Below, piece by piece: positions 16,254 to 24,508 of a stretch of 64,000 nucleotides of DNA; the stretch's first letter is position 1; the number at the start of each line of letters is the position of its first letter. Origin of the DNA: Haloarcula vallismortis ATCC 29715 (GTDB taxonomy: Archaea; Halobacteriota; Halobacteria; Halobacteriales; Haloarculaceae); assembly GCF_000337775.1 (NCBI RefSeq), contig NZ_AOLQ01000021.1, forward strand, positions 1 through 64,000, in the 5' to 3' direction. Both the position numbers and the translations under genes were made by a program. The notes under the pieces are model-generated. The model made no database searches. It was not told where the DNA came from and worked only from the letters and a program-made list of their open reading frames with translations.

Positions 16254-17093
16254 TCAGTCTATCGTATCGCTCTCGCCGACCTGAATCACCAGCGTTGGCT
16301 CAGACCGCTCCGTACTGCAGTCGATTCCCTGTTCGATGGCGTACGTTTCTGACTCCGTCCGGTTCGGGTCGATCGGTAACTCAGCGGTGACGGCGTAAGA
16401 CTTCGTCGTCGATGCGGCGATGGTGTCCTCGTCCCACTGGATGTCGGTGTCTACGTACACTCTGTCTTCCCGGTGGTCTATCGGCCCGACCAGACAACCC
16501 GAAAGCGAGGGGAGGTCTAACGCTCGCAGAAATGGAGACGGGTTCGACGCAGTAACGGCTCCGATTTCCGTCTCGATGTACGGGTACCTGTTCGGGGTGT
16601 GTTCTGTCTCCGGGACCGACACGGTGACGGACTCGTTCGTCTGCACATCGTATGTCACCCCGCCACTGAGCGTATCGGCCCCGACGAGTCCAGCACTCAC
16701 AACGAGGAGGCCGCCGAGAGCGGCCGTCGCCGTTCGCCGCGACGGCGTCGGAATCCCTGCCCGGAGCGCGTAGCCGAGCCCGACGAACAGCCCCGCAGAT
16801 AAGGCGAGCAACAGGAACGTTCCCGTCTCGCCGGGTGAATACCGAACGACGACGTAGCCGACGAACACGACGTACGTCACGCCACTGAGGGCGAAGGCGA
16901 CGACATCAAGCACGTCCCGTTCGAGGGCCATACCCGCAACGAACAGTGCAATAAAGGTCAGCAACAGCAACGCCGCTTTCACTGTTATCGAGAGATCGAA
17001 CACGACATCCCGAACGAAATACAGGAGCGCCGCCGCGGCAAACAGGACTCCGAGTGCGTACAGGAGCTTCCCACTGTCGATAGCCAAGCGCAT
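16254..17093 (-). CDS. Polytopic membrane protein with extracellular domain, function unknown
   Basis: A 279-residue protein with five hydrophobic segments in the first 155 residues (about 8-28, 34-54, 63-84, 91-110, 122-142). A soluble C-terminal domain of about 130 residues is acidic and Thr/Ser rich and contains two cysteines that might pair. The topology suggests an extracellular C-terminal domain. I do not recognise the family. It stands alone between convergent and divergent neighbours. Confidence 0.65.
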   Translation of the reverse strand: MRLAIDSGKLLYALGVLFAAAALLYFVRDVVFDLSITVKAALLLLTFIALFVAGMALERDVLDVVAFALSGVTYVVFVGYVVVRYSPGETGTFLLLALSAGLFVGLGYALRAGIPTPSRRTATAALGGLLVVSAGLVGADTLSGGVTYDVQTNESVTVSVPETEHTPNRYPYIETEIGAVTASNPSPFLRALDLPSLSGCLVGPIDHREDRVYVDTDIQWDEDTIAASTTKSYAVTAELPIDPNRTESETYAIEQGIDCSTERSEPTLVIQVGESDTID

Positions 17094-17190
17094 GGAGGGT
17101 CAGCGGCACTTCTCTCAGCTGACAAATAAAGCCACGGCTGGACAGCACAGGCCTGTGAGTTGCAGAAACCGGGAAAACCGAACTGGGATT

Positions 17191-18219
17191 CTAGTCGTCG
17201 GCCGTCGCTCGTCCAGCGTCAGCACCGTTGGACAGCGGCGTTCGCTCGACCACAGTCCCGTCGTATGTCGGGTACTGCTCGACGATTTCGCCTTTCTCGA
17301 TGTCGCCCTCTTCGACCATCTCCTCCAGCAGCCACCAGGCCAGCTCGACGTGCTCGGATTTGACGGTGTAGTACTCCTCGGGAACGCCGAGGGTCTCCAG
17401 TCGTGCTTCGGAGGTCCAGGCCTTCCCGTAGACGAGCGTCCCGTCCTCTGTCACGTCGTCGAACGGACGGCGGATGTTGCGGGCCATCCGCTTGAGCCGC
17501 GAGCGGTGCTGGGCGGCGTCTTTGAACACGCTCGTACAGAAGTACACCTTCTCGTGGTCACCCATTTTCTCCAGAATGTCGTGGGACCCCTCGACGGCGC
17601 TCATGTGGTCCTCTTTCAGCTCGAAGCCCTCCTCCTGCATCCGGCGGTAGTTCCCGTCGGACATCTCGAACTCGTTGATGTTACAGAAGTCGGCCGCGCC
17701 CTCGTCTAAGAATTCGAGGAACTCCTCTTCGGCGCGGATGCCGGGAATCTCGAAGGCGGGGGTCAGCCCCTCCTCGCGGGCGATGTAGAGGATGTCTTCC
17801 CACTCGGTCCCGTGGAGGTCGCCCCACTGTTCCAGCGGCGGGTGGAAGCGAATCTCGTCGAGACCGGCTTCCGAGAGGCGGCGCATGTTCTCGCGGCCGC
17901 CGGGAATTCCGGTGTAGAGGTGCGTGTGGTGGTCCTCGCCGAACTCGTCTTTCAGCAGTTCCAGGTAGTGACAGGTCCGGTCGAGCACTTCCTGGGGTTC
18001 GCCGCCCGTGATTGAGGTGCCAAGCGCGCTCATGCGCTTGGCCTCCTCGATGACGTCGCTGTCGTCCTCAACAGGACGCTCGTTGGCGTACATCTGAGTG
18101 ACGTTCTTGCGGTTTTCCCCGAGGGGACAGTAGAAGCAGTCTCGCTGGTCGCAGTAGCCGTAGACGAACAGCACCATTTTGCCGCCCTTGGCGCACTGTT
18201 CGCAGCCCTCGGAAATCAT
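17191..18219 (-). CDS. Radical SAM protein related to pyruvate formate-lyase activases
   Basis: A 342-residue radical SAM enzyme, probably of the archaeal COG2108 group (from recall). The N-terminus has CEQC (Cys6, Cys9) and then Cys23, Cys28, Cys31 in YCDQRDCFYC, followed by the SAM-binding TGGEP motif and a TIM-barrel-like region. The cluster motif spacing is CX4CX2C instead of the usual CX3CX2C. The C-terminal part contains ARLETLGVPEEYY and an acidic helical region. Substrate is unknown, and neighbours give no hint. Confidence 0.82.
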   Translation of the reverse strand: MISEGCEQCAKGGKMVLFVYGYCDQRDCFYCPLGENRKNVTQMYANERPVEDDSDVIEEAKRMSALGTSITGGEPQEVLDRTCHYLELLKDEFGEDHHTHLYTGIPGGRENMRRLSEAGLDEIRFHPPLEQWGDLHGTEWEDILYIAREEGLTPAFEIPGIRAEEEFLEFLDEGAADFCNINEFEMSDGNYRRMQEEGFELKEDHMSAVEGSHDILEKMGDHEKVYFCTSVFKDAAQHRSRLKRMARNIRRPFDDVTEDGTLVYGKAWTSEARLETLGVPEEYYTVKSEHVELAWWLLEEMVEEGDIEKGEIVEQYPTYDGTVVERTPLSNGADAGRATADD

Positions 18220-18353
18220 TGTCTCTAGCCACTCCTCCCAGCGGGAAAAAGCGTGCGCATCGGGTCCAGCGTGGGACGTGACGGCATGGGTCGGCTCCCT
18301 GGCTATTCCGGTTTCCCGTGGCGCTTATCCCACTTCCCGACACAGAGGTTGGT

Positions 18354-19703
18354 ATGACAGATACCGGGACCGGTATCACCGGGTCCCGCCGTCGTCGTGG
18401 CCTCGCGGTCGTCTTCTTCGTCGTTTTCCTGGACCTGTTGGGCTTCGGTATCATCATCCCTATCCTGCCGTATTACACGCGCACGTTTCCCGGCGGGACG
18501 GAGTTCGTCATCGGGCTGCTCGCGGCCTCCTACTCCGCGATGCAGTTCGTCTTCGCACCGCTGCTCGGGTCGCTGTCGGACCGCGTCGGCCGTCGCCCGG
18601 TGCTGGTGGTGTCGCTGGGTGGCTCCGTCGTCGCCTGGACGGTGTTCGGGCTGGCCGACGCGCTGTGGCTCCTCTTTCTGTCCCGGTTGCTGGCCGGTGC
18701 AATGGGCGGCAACCTCTCGACGGCCCAGGCCTACGTCGCCGACGTGACGCCGCCCGAGCGCCGGGCCGCCGCGCTCGGATTTATCGGGGCCGCGTTCGGC
18801 CTCGGGTTCATCTTCGGCCCCGGCATCGGCGCGGTGCTGAGCTTCGACGCCACGGTCGCCGCCGTTGACGGGTTTCTGCCGGCGGCTGTGCCGATTACCC
18901 GGTTCTCGCTCCCGAGTTTCGCCGCCGCGGCCGCGAGTCTGGGCGGTGTGTTCGTCGCCCTGCTTTTCCTCCCGGAGTCTCGGACCGTCTCCGAGTCCAC
19001 GGGTGCGACCGCGACAGAACGCACCTCCCCGATTACCCAGCTTCGGACGGCTGTTGCGACGCCCGGCCTCCGACCGCTGCTCGTGGCCTTCTTTCTCGTC
19101 TCGTTTGCCTTCTCCGGCGTTCAGGTGATGTTCGTCCCATACGTCGCCGATATCTACGGCTACACGGCCGCCCAGAGCGCGCTCCTGTTGACCTACATTG
19201 GCGTCCTCGCGGTCGTTACACAGGGCGTCCTCGTCGGTCGGCTCTCTGCCCGCTACAGCCCGGTCCGGCTCTCGCTGTTCGGGACCGGCTTGCTGGTCGT
19301 CGGCGTCGGTGCAATCCCGATTTCCCGGGCCATCGGGTCGGTGCTTCCCGACTTGACCGCACTCGCTCCGTTCCTCACCGCCGACCTGTTCGGCCTCCTG
19401 CTCGTGCTGACCCTGCTGCCTCTCGGTAACGGCATCCTCTCGGTGACGCTGACGGCGCTCGTCTCCCAGCGGGCCAGCGCCGCCCTTCAGGGGAGCGCCT
19501 TCGGTATCACGCAGGGCGCTGGTAGTCTCGCCCGGACCGTCGGTCCGCCGGTCATGGGCGGACTGTACTTCGCCGTCGGCTACTGGTCGCCCTTCGTTGT
19601 CGGCAGCGTGTTGTTGCTCCCGGTGCTGTGGCTCGTCGCCAAACTGGGGACGACGCCGGAGACCTACGAGCCGCGGCCGGCGGACCCGGGCCACGCTAGA
19701 TAG
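18354..19703 (+). CDS. MFS transporter, TetA-like drug/proton antiporter
   Basis: A 12-helix major facilitator of 449 residues. The MFS motif between TM2 and TM3, GSLSDRVGRRPV, is intact, and GFGIIIPILPYY in TM1 and GFIGAAFGLGFIFGPGIGAVL around TM5 resemble the TetA/DHA1 branch. It probably exports small hydrophobic compounds; the substrate is not predictable. ATG 18354 follows 12 unsupported residues in the open frame. The divergent radical SAM gene lies 134 bases upstream. Confidence 0.87.
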   Translation: MTDTGTGITGSRRRRGLAVVFFVVFLDLLGFGIIIPILPYYTRTFPGGTEFVIGLLAASYSAMQFVFAPLLGSLSDRVGRRPVLVVSLGGSVVAWTVFGLADALWLLFLSRLLAGAMGGNLSTAQAYVADVTPPERRAAALGFIGAAFGLGFIFGPGIGAVLSFDATVAAVDGFLPAAVPITRFSLPSFAAAAASLGGVFVALLFLPESRTVSESTGATATERTSPITQLRTAVATPGLRPLLVAFFLVSFAFSGVQVMFVPYVADIYGYTAAQSALLLTYIGVLAVVTQGVLVGRLSARYSPVRLSLFGTGLLVVGVGAIPISRAIGSVLPDLTALAPFLTADLFGLLLVLTLLPLGNGILSVTLTALVSQRASAALQGSAFGITQGAGSLARTVGPPVMGGLYFAVGYWSPFVVGSVLLLPVLWLVAKLGTTPETYEPRPADPGHAR

Positions 19704-19740
19704 GGACCGCTTTGAATGGGCTGGGGTCCGTTTCGTGTGT

Positions 19741-20241
19741 ATGGATGACGAGGAGTCCGACCCAGTCGGCGGACCGCTACCGATGGCGAAGTCGTTTGAC
19801 GACAAGGTGCTCGGAATCAGTGAGACGGCGATTCGGTACGTCGAAGTCGTCGCGGCACTGGTTATCGTTCTCCTCTTTGCGATCGGCGTGTTCGACTTGA
19901 GCCTCCAGATATTCCAGAGCGCCGTTCGGGGTGACATCACCGACCCGCTGGTCGTCGTCGGCTTCATCGACACTGCCCTCCTCCTGTTTATCATTGTCGA
20001 GGTGTACCAGACTGTCGTCGCGTACACGCAGGAGAGCGAAACCCGGCGCATCGTCCGTCTGGTCATCTACACTGGCGTCATCGCGATGGTCCGGAAGGCT
20101 ATCATCTTCCGCACCGGCGAGTACAGCTCCGAACAGGCCGCTCTCACCGCCGCAGCGGCGTACACGCTTATTATTCTGGGGCTCGCCGCGCTGTTGCTCG
20201 TCGAACGGCGAACGCGCGGGACGCTACCGGAATCCGGATGA
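19741..20241 (+). CDS. PsiE-family membrane protein
   Basis: A 166-residue protein with four hydrophobic helices (about 35-58, 74-93, 105-122, 137-155), matching the phosphate-starvation-inducible PsiE family, which includes a conserved VYQTVVAY-like segment after TM2. Family members are poorly understood despite the name. ATG 19741 precedes a short acidic N-terminus. The gene follows the MFS transporter by 37 bases and precedes the DUF373 gene by 45 bases on the same strand. Confidence 0.75.
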   Translation: MDDEESDPVGGPLPMAKSFDDKVLGISETAIRYVEVVAALVIVLLFAIGVFDLSLQIFQSAVRGDITDPLVVVGFIDTALLLFIIVEVYQTVVAYTQESETRRIVRLVIYTGVIAMVRKAIIFRTGEYSSEQAALTAAAAYTLIILGLAALLLVERRTRGTLPESG

Positions 20242-20286
20242 GAGGGTCCCGAAAGAAGTTAAACACAGACGGCGTAGCGCCGGTAG

Positions 20287-21384
20287 ATGCTGCTGGTGCT
20301 GTGTATCGACCTCGACGACGACCTCGGCCGCAAGACCGGCATCGACACGCCTGTCATCGGGCGCGATGCCGTCGTGGACGCAGCGGTGGCGCTGGCGTCG
20401 AACGACCCGGAGGACTCCGACGTGAACGTCCTGTTCGAGGGCGTCCACATCTACGACGATATCACCGACGAACCGGTGGAAGTCGCGGCCGTCACTGGCG
20501 TCGACGGGAGCGATGTCGCCGCCAACCGGGCCGTCGGCGAAGAGGTCGATACCGTCCTCGCGTCGCTGGCCGCCAGCGAGGACGTGCGGGCGCTCATCGT
20601 CACCGACGGCGCACAGGACGAGTCGGTGGTCCCCGTAATCCGTTCTCGGGTCCGTATCGACGGCGTCCGCCGCGTCGTCGTGCGACAGGCACAGAACCTC
20701 GAATCGATGTACTACACTATCAAGCAGGTCCTTGATGACCCGGAAACCCGCGGCACGATTCTGGTTCCGCTGGGCATTCTCCTGCTCATCTACCCGCTGA
20801 CAATCGCTATCGAGGCGCTTGGCTACCCCGGCTCTGCGCTGGGTGTCATCTCCGGCCTGCTCGGGCTCTATATCCTCGCACGGGGCCTCGGCGCTGAGAA
20901 GATACTGGACGAGGCGGTCGAACGGGCGACCTCGGGGCTGTACGCCGGGCGCGTGACGATTATCACCTACGTCGTCGCGGCCGCACTGCTTGCTATCGGT
21001 GGCGTCAACGGCGTTCAGGAGCTCGAACGCCAGACAGACCCCGACGCAATTGAAGTCATCGCGTCGCTGGTGTCGGGCGCGATTCAGTGGTTCGCCGCCG
21101 CCGGTATCACCTCCAGCCTCGGCCGCGTGACCGACGAGTACCTCGACGGAAGCTTCCGCTGGCGGTATCTCAACGCTCCCTTCTACGTCCTCTCTATCGC
21201 CCTCGTGTTACACGCGGTTAGCGCCTTCTTCCTCGGGGCGCAAGATCTGGAGTACCTCGCTATAATGCTCACCGGCGGGACGCTGCTCGGTCTGGTCAGT
21301 ACGCTCGCCTTCGCCGTGGCAGAGGCCCGTTTCGACCGCCCCGAACAGCACAATCAAGGCCCCGGCGGTCCCTCATCCGAATAA
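20287..21384 (+). CDS. DUF373 family membrane protein
   Basis: A 365-residue archaeal protein with an N-terminal soluble domain of about 155 residues, beginning LLVLCIDLDDDLGRKTG, typical of the family. A membrane domain of about six helices follows (from about 158 onwards), with a short acidic tail. DUF373 is conserved across Archaea with no established role. Its stop overlaps the start of the next gene by one base (TAATG), indicating translational coupling. Confidence 0.85.
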   Translation: MLLVLCIDLDDDLGRKTGIDTPVIGRDAVVDAAVALASNDPEDSDVNVLFEGVHIYDDITDEPVEVAAVTGVDGSDVAANRAVGEEVDTVLASLAASEDVRALIVTDGAQDESVVPVIRSRVRIDGVRRVVVRQAQNLESMYYTIKQVLDDPETRGTILVPLGILLLIYPLTIAIEALGYPGSALGVISGLLGLYILARGLGAEKILDEAVERATSGLYAGRVTIITYVVAAALLAIGGVNGVQELERQTDPDAIEVIASLVSGAIQWFAAAGITSSLGRVTDEYLDGSFRWRYLNAPFYVLSIALVLHAVSAFFLGAQDLEYLAIMLTGGTLLGLVSTLAFAVAEARFDRPEQHNQGPGGPSSE

Positions 21385-21680
21385 TGTACGTCTCCCGTGC
21401 CGTCGAGAGTCTGCGTGCGGCCCCAGTCGACGGCGAGCCTGTCGATCTGGTTCTCGAAACGGCCGACGATGCCGACCCCGAGCGCGTTGCCGCCGCTGTG
21501 GAAGCCGCCGGCGCGACCGTCGAGCGTCACCTCCAGTTCGACGACCTGCTGGTCTCGACGACACAGGACGAAATCGACGCTCTCTGTGCGCTGGACGGGC
21601 TGACAGCGATTCAGACAGGCAACGTCAACGCCATTACGACCGCTGATGATGTCGAAGAAGACCTCGACCACGGTGACTGA
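21384..21680 (+). CDS. Small acidic protein coupled to DUF373, unknown function
   Basis: A 98-residue protein with alternating helices and strands that could form a ferredoxin-like (ACT/PII-size) fold, for example VDLVLETADDADPERV, then AGATVERHLQFDDLLVSTTQDEI, then GLTAIQTGN. The layout resembles peptidase-inhibitor or propeptide I9-like folds by length and pattern; this is an impression only. Its ATG overlaps the DUF373 stop, so the two products probably act together. Confidence 0.65.
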   Translation: MYVSRAVESLRAAPVDGEPVDLVLETADDADPERVAAAVEAAGATVERHLQFDDLLVSTTQDEIDALCALDGLTAIQTGNVNAITTADDVEEDLDHGD

Positions 21681-21734
21681 CTGGCGACCGTGTTCCGCAT
21701 TTCTTTTGTCACCGCCGGAAATACACGATAGCGA

Positions 21735-21839
21735 GGGCACGTAGCTCAGTCCGGATAGAGCGTCGGACTTCTATCTCCGCTGGCGCTGCCATCGGGGGAA
21801 GATATCCGACGGTCGTGGGTTCGAATCCCACCGTGCCCG
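21735..21839 (+). tRNA. tRNA-Arg (UCU) with a 30-base intron
   Basis: Acceptor GGGCACG (21735-21741) pairs with CGTGCCC (21832-21838), with discriminator G at 21839. The D arm is GCTC/GAGC, the anticodon stem TCGGA/TCCGA, and the T arm GTGGG-TTCGAAT-CCCAC. The anticodon TCT is at 21770-21772. An intron of about 30 bases (21774-21803) sits after position 37, the canonical site. Pairing of CTCC with GGGG near the junctions fits a bulge-helix-bulge for the archaeal splicing endonuclease. No CCA is encoded. Confidence 0.9.
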
Positions 21840-22432
21840 TTCTCTGCGAACGACAGTGAGCAGGAACGGCTCCGTGGGATTCGAACCACGGCAGACCGAG
21901 CGAAGCGAGGTCTGGCATCGGGTGAAAATCCCACCGTGCCCGCTCCTTGCGGACGACGGTAATGCCGGAGGCCACGCTACGCGCTGCGGAGTGGCATCGC
22001 ATCAATTCGCTGTCGGTCGCATTCGAGTGCTGCCGCGGGTCGCTACTGACTGTCCGTTCTGCACTGCCCGTCGCCGCCGACACGTACTCCCGGACCCACT
22101 CTACAGAATGTTATCGTGAAGGGTACACTACTGCCGGTACCTAGTCGGTTTGCATGACCTGTCAGAGGCACAGCAACTCGACTTGGGGGGCGGTCTCGGT
22201 TTCGTACCCTTCACACGCATGGTTTTCTCCGCAAAGCGTATGGAACAGCGACATTTTCATACTCAGCTATTGTTTTGAAGACATGGGTGAACTACCGGTG
22301 CCGCGGTCAGTACTCTGTCGCTCGTGTACAGGGCGATGACTACAGCGGCACCGTGGTTCGCGATATCGTCTGTTTCGGCTCCCGATGGTTCCGATGCTGT
22401 GTCTCAGTCCACGTCCGAACCTTGCCGGCCGG
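21840..22432. other. Gene-poor stretch downstream of tRNA-Arg
   Basis: I see no convincing gene in these 593 bases; the short open frames lack family-like composition. The first 120 bases contain a second copy of the tRNA 3' end. A T-arm-like segment (gtgggattcgaaccac, near 21874) and the palindrome gaccgagcgaagcgaggtc lie between the copies. The 22080-22260 part is less GC rich than its surroundings. The pattern fits a degraded integration site or the remains of a small mobile element. Confidence 0.5.
21927..21960 (+). repeat. Duplicated 3' end of tRNA-Arg (possible att scar)
   Basis: The 16 bases aatcccaccgtgcccg at 21927-21942 are identical to the tRNA 3' end at 21824-21839. Similarity continues for a further 18 bases (ctccttgcggacgacggt against ttctctgcgaacgacagt). 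The copies are 103 bases apart in direct orientation. Tyrosine-recombinase elements that integrate at tRNA genes leave exactly this kind of duplicated 3' end; no integrase is visible nearby. Confidence 0.7.
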
Positions 22433-22795
22433 CTACGCTTCCACGATGTCGTCTTCCATGGCAGCGACCTCCGTGAGGATCGCTTCGACGTCATCGTCGG
22501 GGACGCCGTTCTCGCGGAGCGCGGCTTCGAGGTGGGCTGCGACCTTGGCGAAGGCGTCCTCTGTGATTCCCATGCCTTCGTGGGCGGTCTGCATATCGTC
22601 GCCGTCGTAGTCGACCGGACCGCCGGCGACGACGCTGATGAACTGCGCTTGGTGGCTGCGGAGCTGGTCCATGTCGGTCTCCTCGAAGTACGGTTCAAGC
22701 AGCGGGTCGTCGAGCACGCGGTCGTAAAAATCCGAGACTACCGCCTCGACCGCGTCACGACCGCCGATCCGTTCGTAGATGGACTGTGATGCCAT
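22433..22795 (-). CDS. Truncated haemoglobin, group I type
   Basis: A 120-residue 2-on-2 globin binding haem and small gases (O2, NO). Family features are SIYERIGG at the N-terminus, a long B helix with VVSDFYDRVL, DPLLEPYF, the distal-side SHQAQFI, and the proximal His72 in TAHEGMGI, followed by F-G-H helices. Likely roles are NO detoxification or oxygen sensing in the cytoplasm. ATG 22795 is chosen because SIYERIGG then starts at residue 5; the frame upstream is unsupported. Confidence 0.88.
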   Translation of the reverse strand: MASQSIYERIGGRDAVEAVVSDFYDRVLDDPLLEPYFEETDMDQLRSHQAQFISVVAGGPVDYDGDDMQTAHEGMGITEDAFAKVAAHLEAALRENGVPDDDVEAILTEVAAMEDDIVEA

Positions 22796-22911
22796 TGTCA
22801 GGTGACAGGTAAGCAGTCGGCATGACAGTTGTGGAAAAGCATATTCGACACAGATCATCGCGCCGGTGTTTGAAGTCGCTGCCTGTCTCGAAACGGACGT
22901 GCCCGGAAGCG

Positions 22912-24363
22912 TTACAGCCGCTTTCGCCGTCGCTTGCGACGGACCAGTAGGACCGACAGCATACCGAGCGTCCCGAGCACGGTCCACTCCCCGTAGCGGT
23001 CGGTGACCGGCCGTCCGGTAGCGACACTGTGTGTGGGCTCGTCGCCGGCGCTGGTCGCGGCGCTATCGACCGACGGCGCGAAATGCGTCCGCCGACCGGT
23101 CGTATCTGCCGAGCCGCTTCGCCGCAAATCGTGCTCTGTGAGTGTGTCGGTCGAGACCGGCGGTGCGGTGCCAGTGACAGCCCGTCGAACGAACGTATCG
23201 AGGTCGTCCCCGGCGACAGCCGACACCGTCTCGGCGAACAGCGCGAGGGTGACGCGTTCGCCCTGCCGGGTCAGCCTGTCGAGGACCGCTTCGAACGTTC
23301 GACTGCCGTCAGTCGCCTGTCGGAGACGGGCGTCAATCGCCGCGACGACACGCGTGCCCTTGTGGTACTGTGCGCCCGGTCCGTCCCAGCTATCGGGCCG
23401 TGTCAGGTCGGCAGTTTGGTGGCGTTCGGTCGTAACTCGCTCACGGAACTGGTCTGTATCGACGCCGCCTGCGCTGTAGGTGAGGGCTGCAGTGTGGTAG
23501 TCCGCACTGCCCTCACTGAGCCAGTCCATCGCCGGCACTGTCTCGAAGGTCTGTCGAGTGTGTCGGTACTCGTGGACCCAGACGTTGACCGGAGAGCGGA
23601 CGGGTTCGCCGGCGTTGACGATGACGTCTGACTCGCCATTCGATGGGGTGTACCCGCCGGGAGCGAGTTCGTTCGGCGCGACAAACACGCGGGTATGGTC
23701 GTGATCTGTTCCGGCGGTCGAGACACGCTTTGCATGGCTGATGGAATCCAGAACGGCGGCCCTGTCGGGTCGCAGGTCCGACGCCGCCGGGACGACGAGT
23801 GTGATTCGGTCGCCATCGACCGTTCTGGTTTCTGTCTCGTGGGGACCGATGTAGGCGGCTGTACTCCCGGCGACACCACTCTGACCGGGTGCGAGCGCGA
23901 GCGACTCGTTCCACGCGGGCCGCGGCCCGACGCGCCAGCGCCAGCGAGCATGCAGTGACACCTCCTGTCTGGCCAATAGCGTCCAGTTGCGGGTGTCGGC
24001 GGTCCGCTGGCCGAACGTCGTCGAGAGTCCGACCGGCACAGTGTAGGTCAGCCGTGCCGTCCCGGCTTCATCGCTGACACGCCAGCGGTCGCCGTCGAAG
24101 TGGAGTCCGTCGGCTTGGTGGACTGTCGTCTCCGCCGGCGTCCGTACCGACAGTCCGGTGACGTGCCGTGGTCGCTCGATGGTCGCGGTGACCCGGACCT
24201 GACCAGTCTGGTCCGGCTCTCTGTCGATTGTGTACTGGACTGTAATCGAACTGTCGCCGTCGGCACCGCCCCGCACCTGTGGTGTCGATTCGACACCGAG
24301 GGCGACCGGAGACGTACAAACCAGAAGGAGACAGACCAGTCCTGCAAACAGCTGCGTTCTCAT
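22912..24363 (-). CDS. Secreted, membrane-anchored HExxH metalloprotease-like protein
   Basis: A 483-residue exported protein: N-terminal signal peptide (1-23), a beta-rich region with putative Ig-like segments (about 40-190), a gluzincin-like domain, and a C-terminal membrane helix (about 458-474) ending in a strongly basic RRKRRRKRL tail, so the bulk is outside the cell. The zinc motif is HEYRH at 264-268 with a downstream Glu284 in WLSEGSADYH, as in M1/M61-type peptidases. Substrate unknown. It has no close operon partner; globin and TRAM genes flank it. Confidence 0.8.
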   Translation of the reverse strand: MRTQLFAGLVCLLLVCTSPVALGVESTPQVRGGADGDSSITVQYTIDREPDQTGQVRVTATIERPRHVTGLSVRTPAETTVHQADGLHFDGDRWRVSDEAGTARLTYTVPVGLSTTFGQRTADTRNWTLLARQEVSLHARWRWRVGPRPAWNESLALAPGQSGVAGSTAAYIGPHETETRTVDGDRITLVVPAASDLRPDRAAVLDSISHAKRVSTAGTDHDHTRVFVAPNELAPGGYTPSNGESDVIVNAGEPVRSPVNVWVHEYRHTRQTFETVPAMDWLSEGSADYHTAALTYSAGGVDTDQFRERVTTERHQTADLTRPDSWDGPGAQYHKGTRVVAAIDARLRQATDGSRTFEAVLDRLTRQGERVTLALFAETVSAVAGDDLDTFVRRAVTGTAPPVSTDTLTEHDLRRSGSADTTGRRTHFAPSVDSAATSAGDEPTHSVATGRPVTDRYGEWTVLGTLGMLSVLLVRRKRRRKRL

Positions 24364-24508
24364 AGCTCTGGGTGTTGCCGAGTGCTACGCGACAACCGGC
24401 GAGTGGCGCTAAAGTGTGTGCCGGTGAAAATCTCAAACGTAATAACAGGCTGTATGCCTCGGAAACGTGGTCGCAAGCGTTTTGCCAGCGGCCACGCTAT
24501 CCCCTGAT

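Noticed and set aside
18303-20066. Minus-strand open frame of 587 codons
   Set aside because: It covers both the MFS and PsiE genes on the other strand and is Arg/Glu/Gly-rich low-complexity sequence typical of GC-rich mirror frames.
22395-22440. Short stretch resembling 16S rRNA words (ctcagtcca, ccggccggctacg)
   Set aside because: Only short matches, overlapping the globin stop codon; no rRNA secondary structure or extended similarity.
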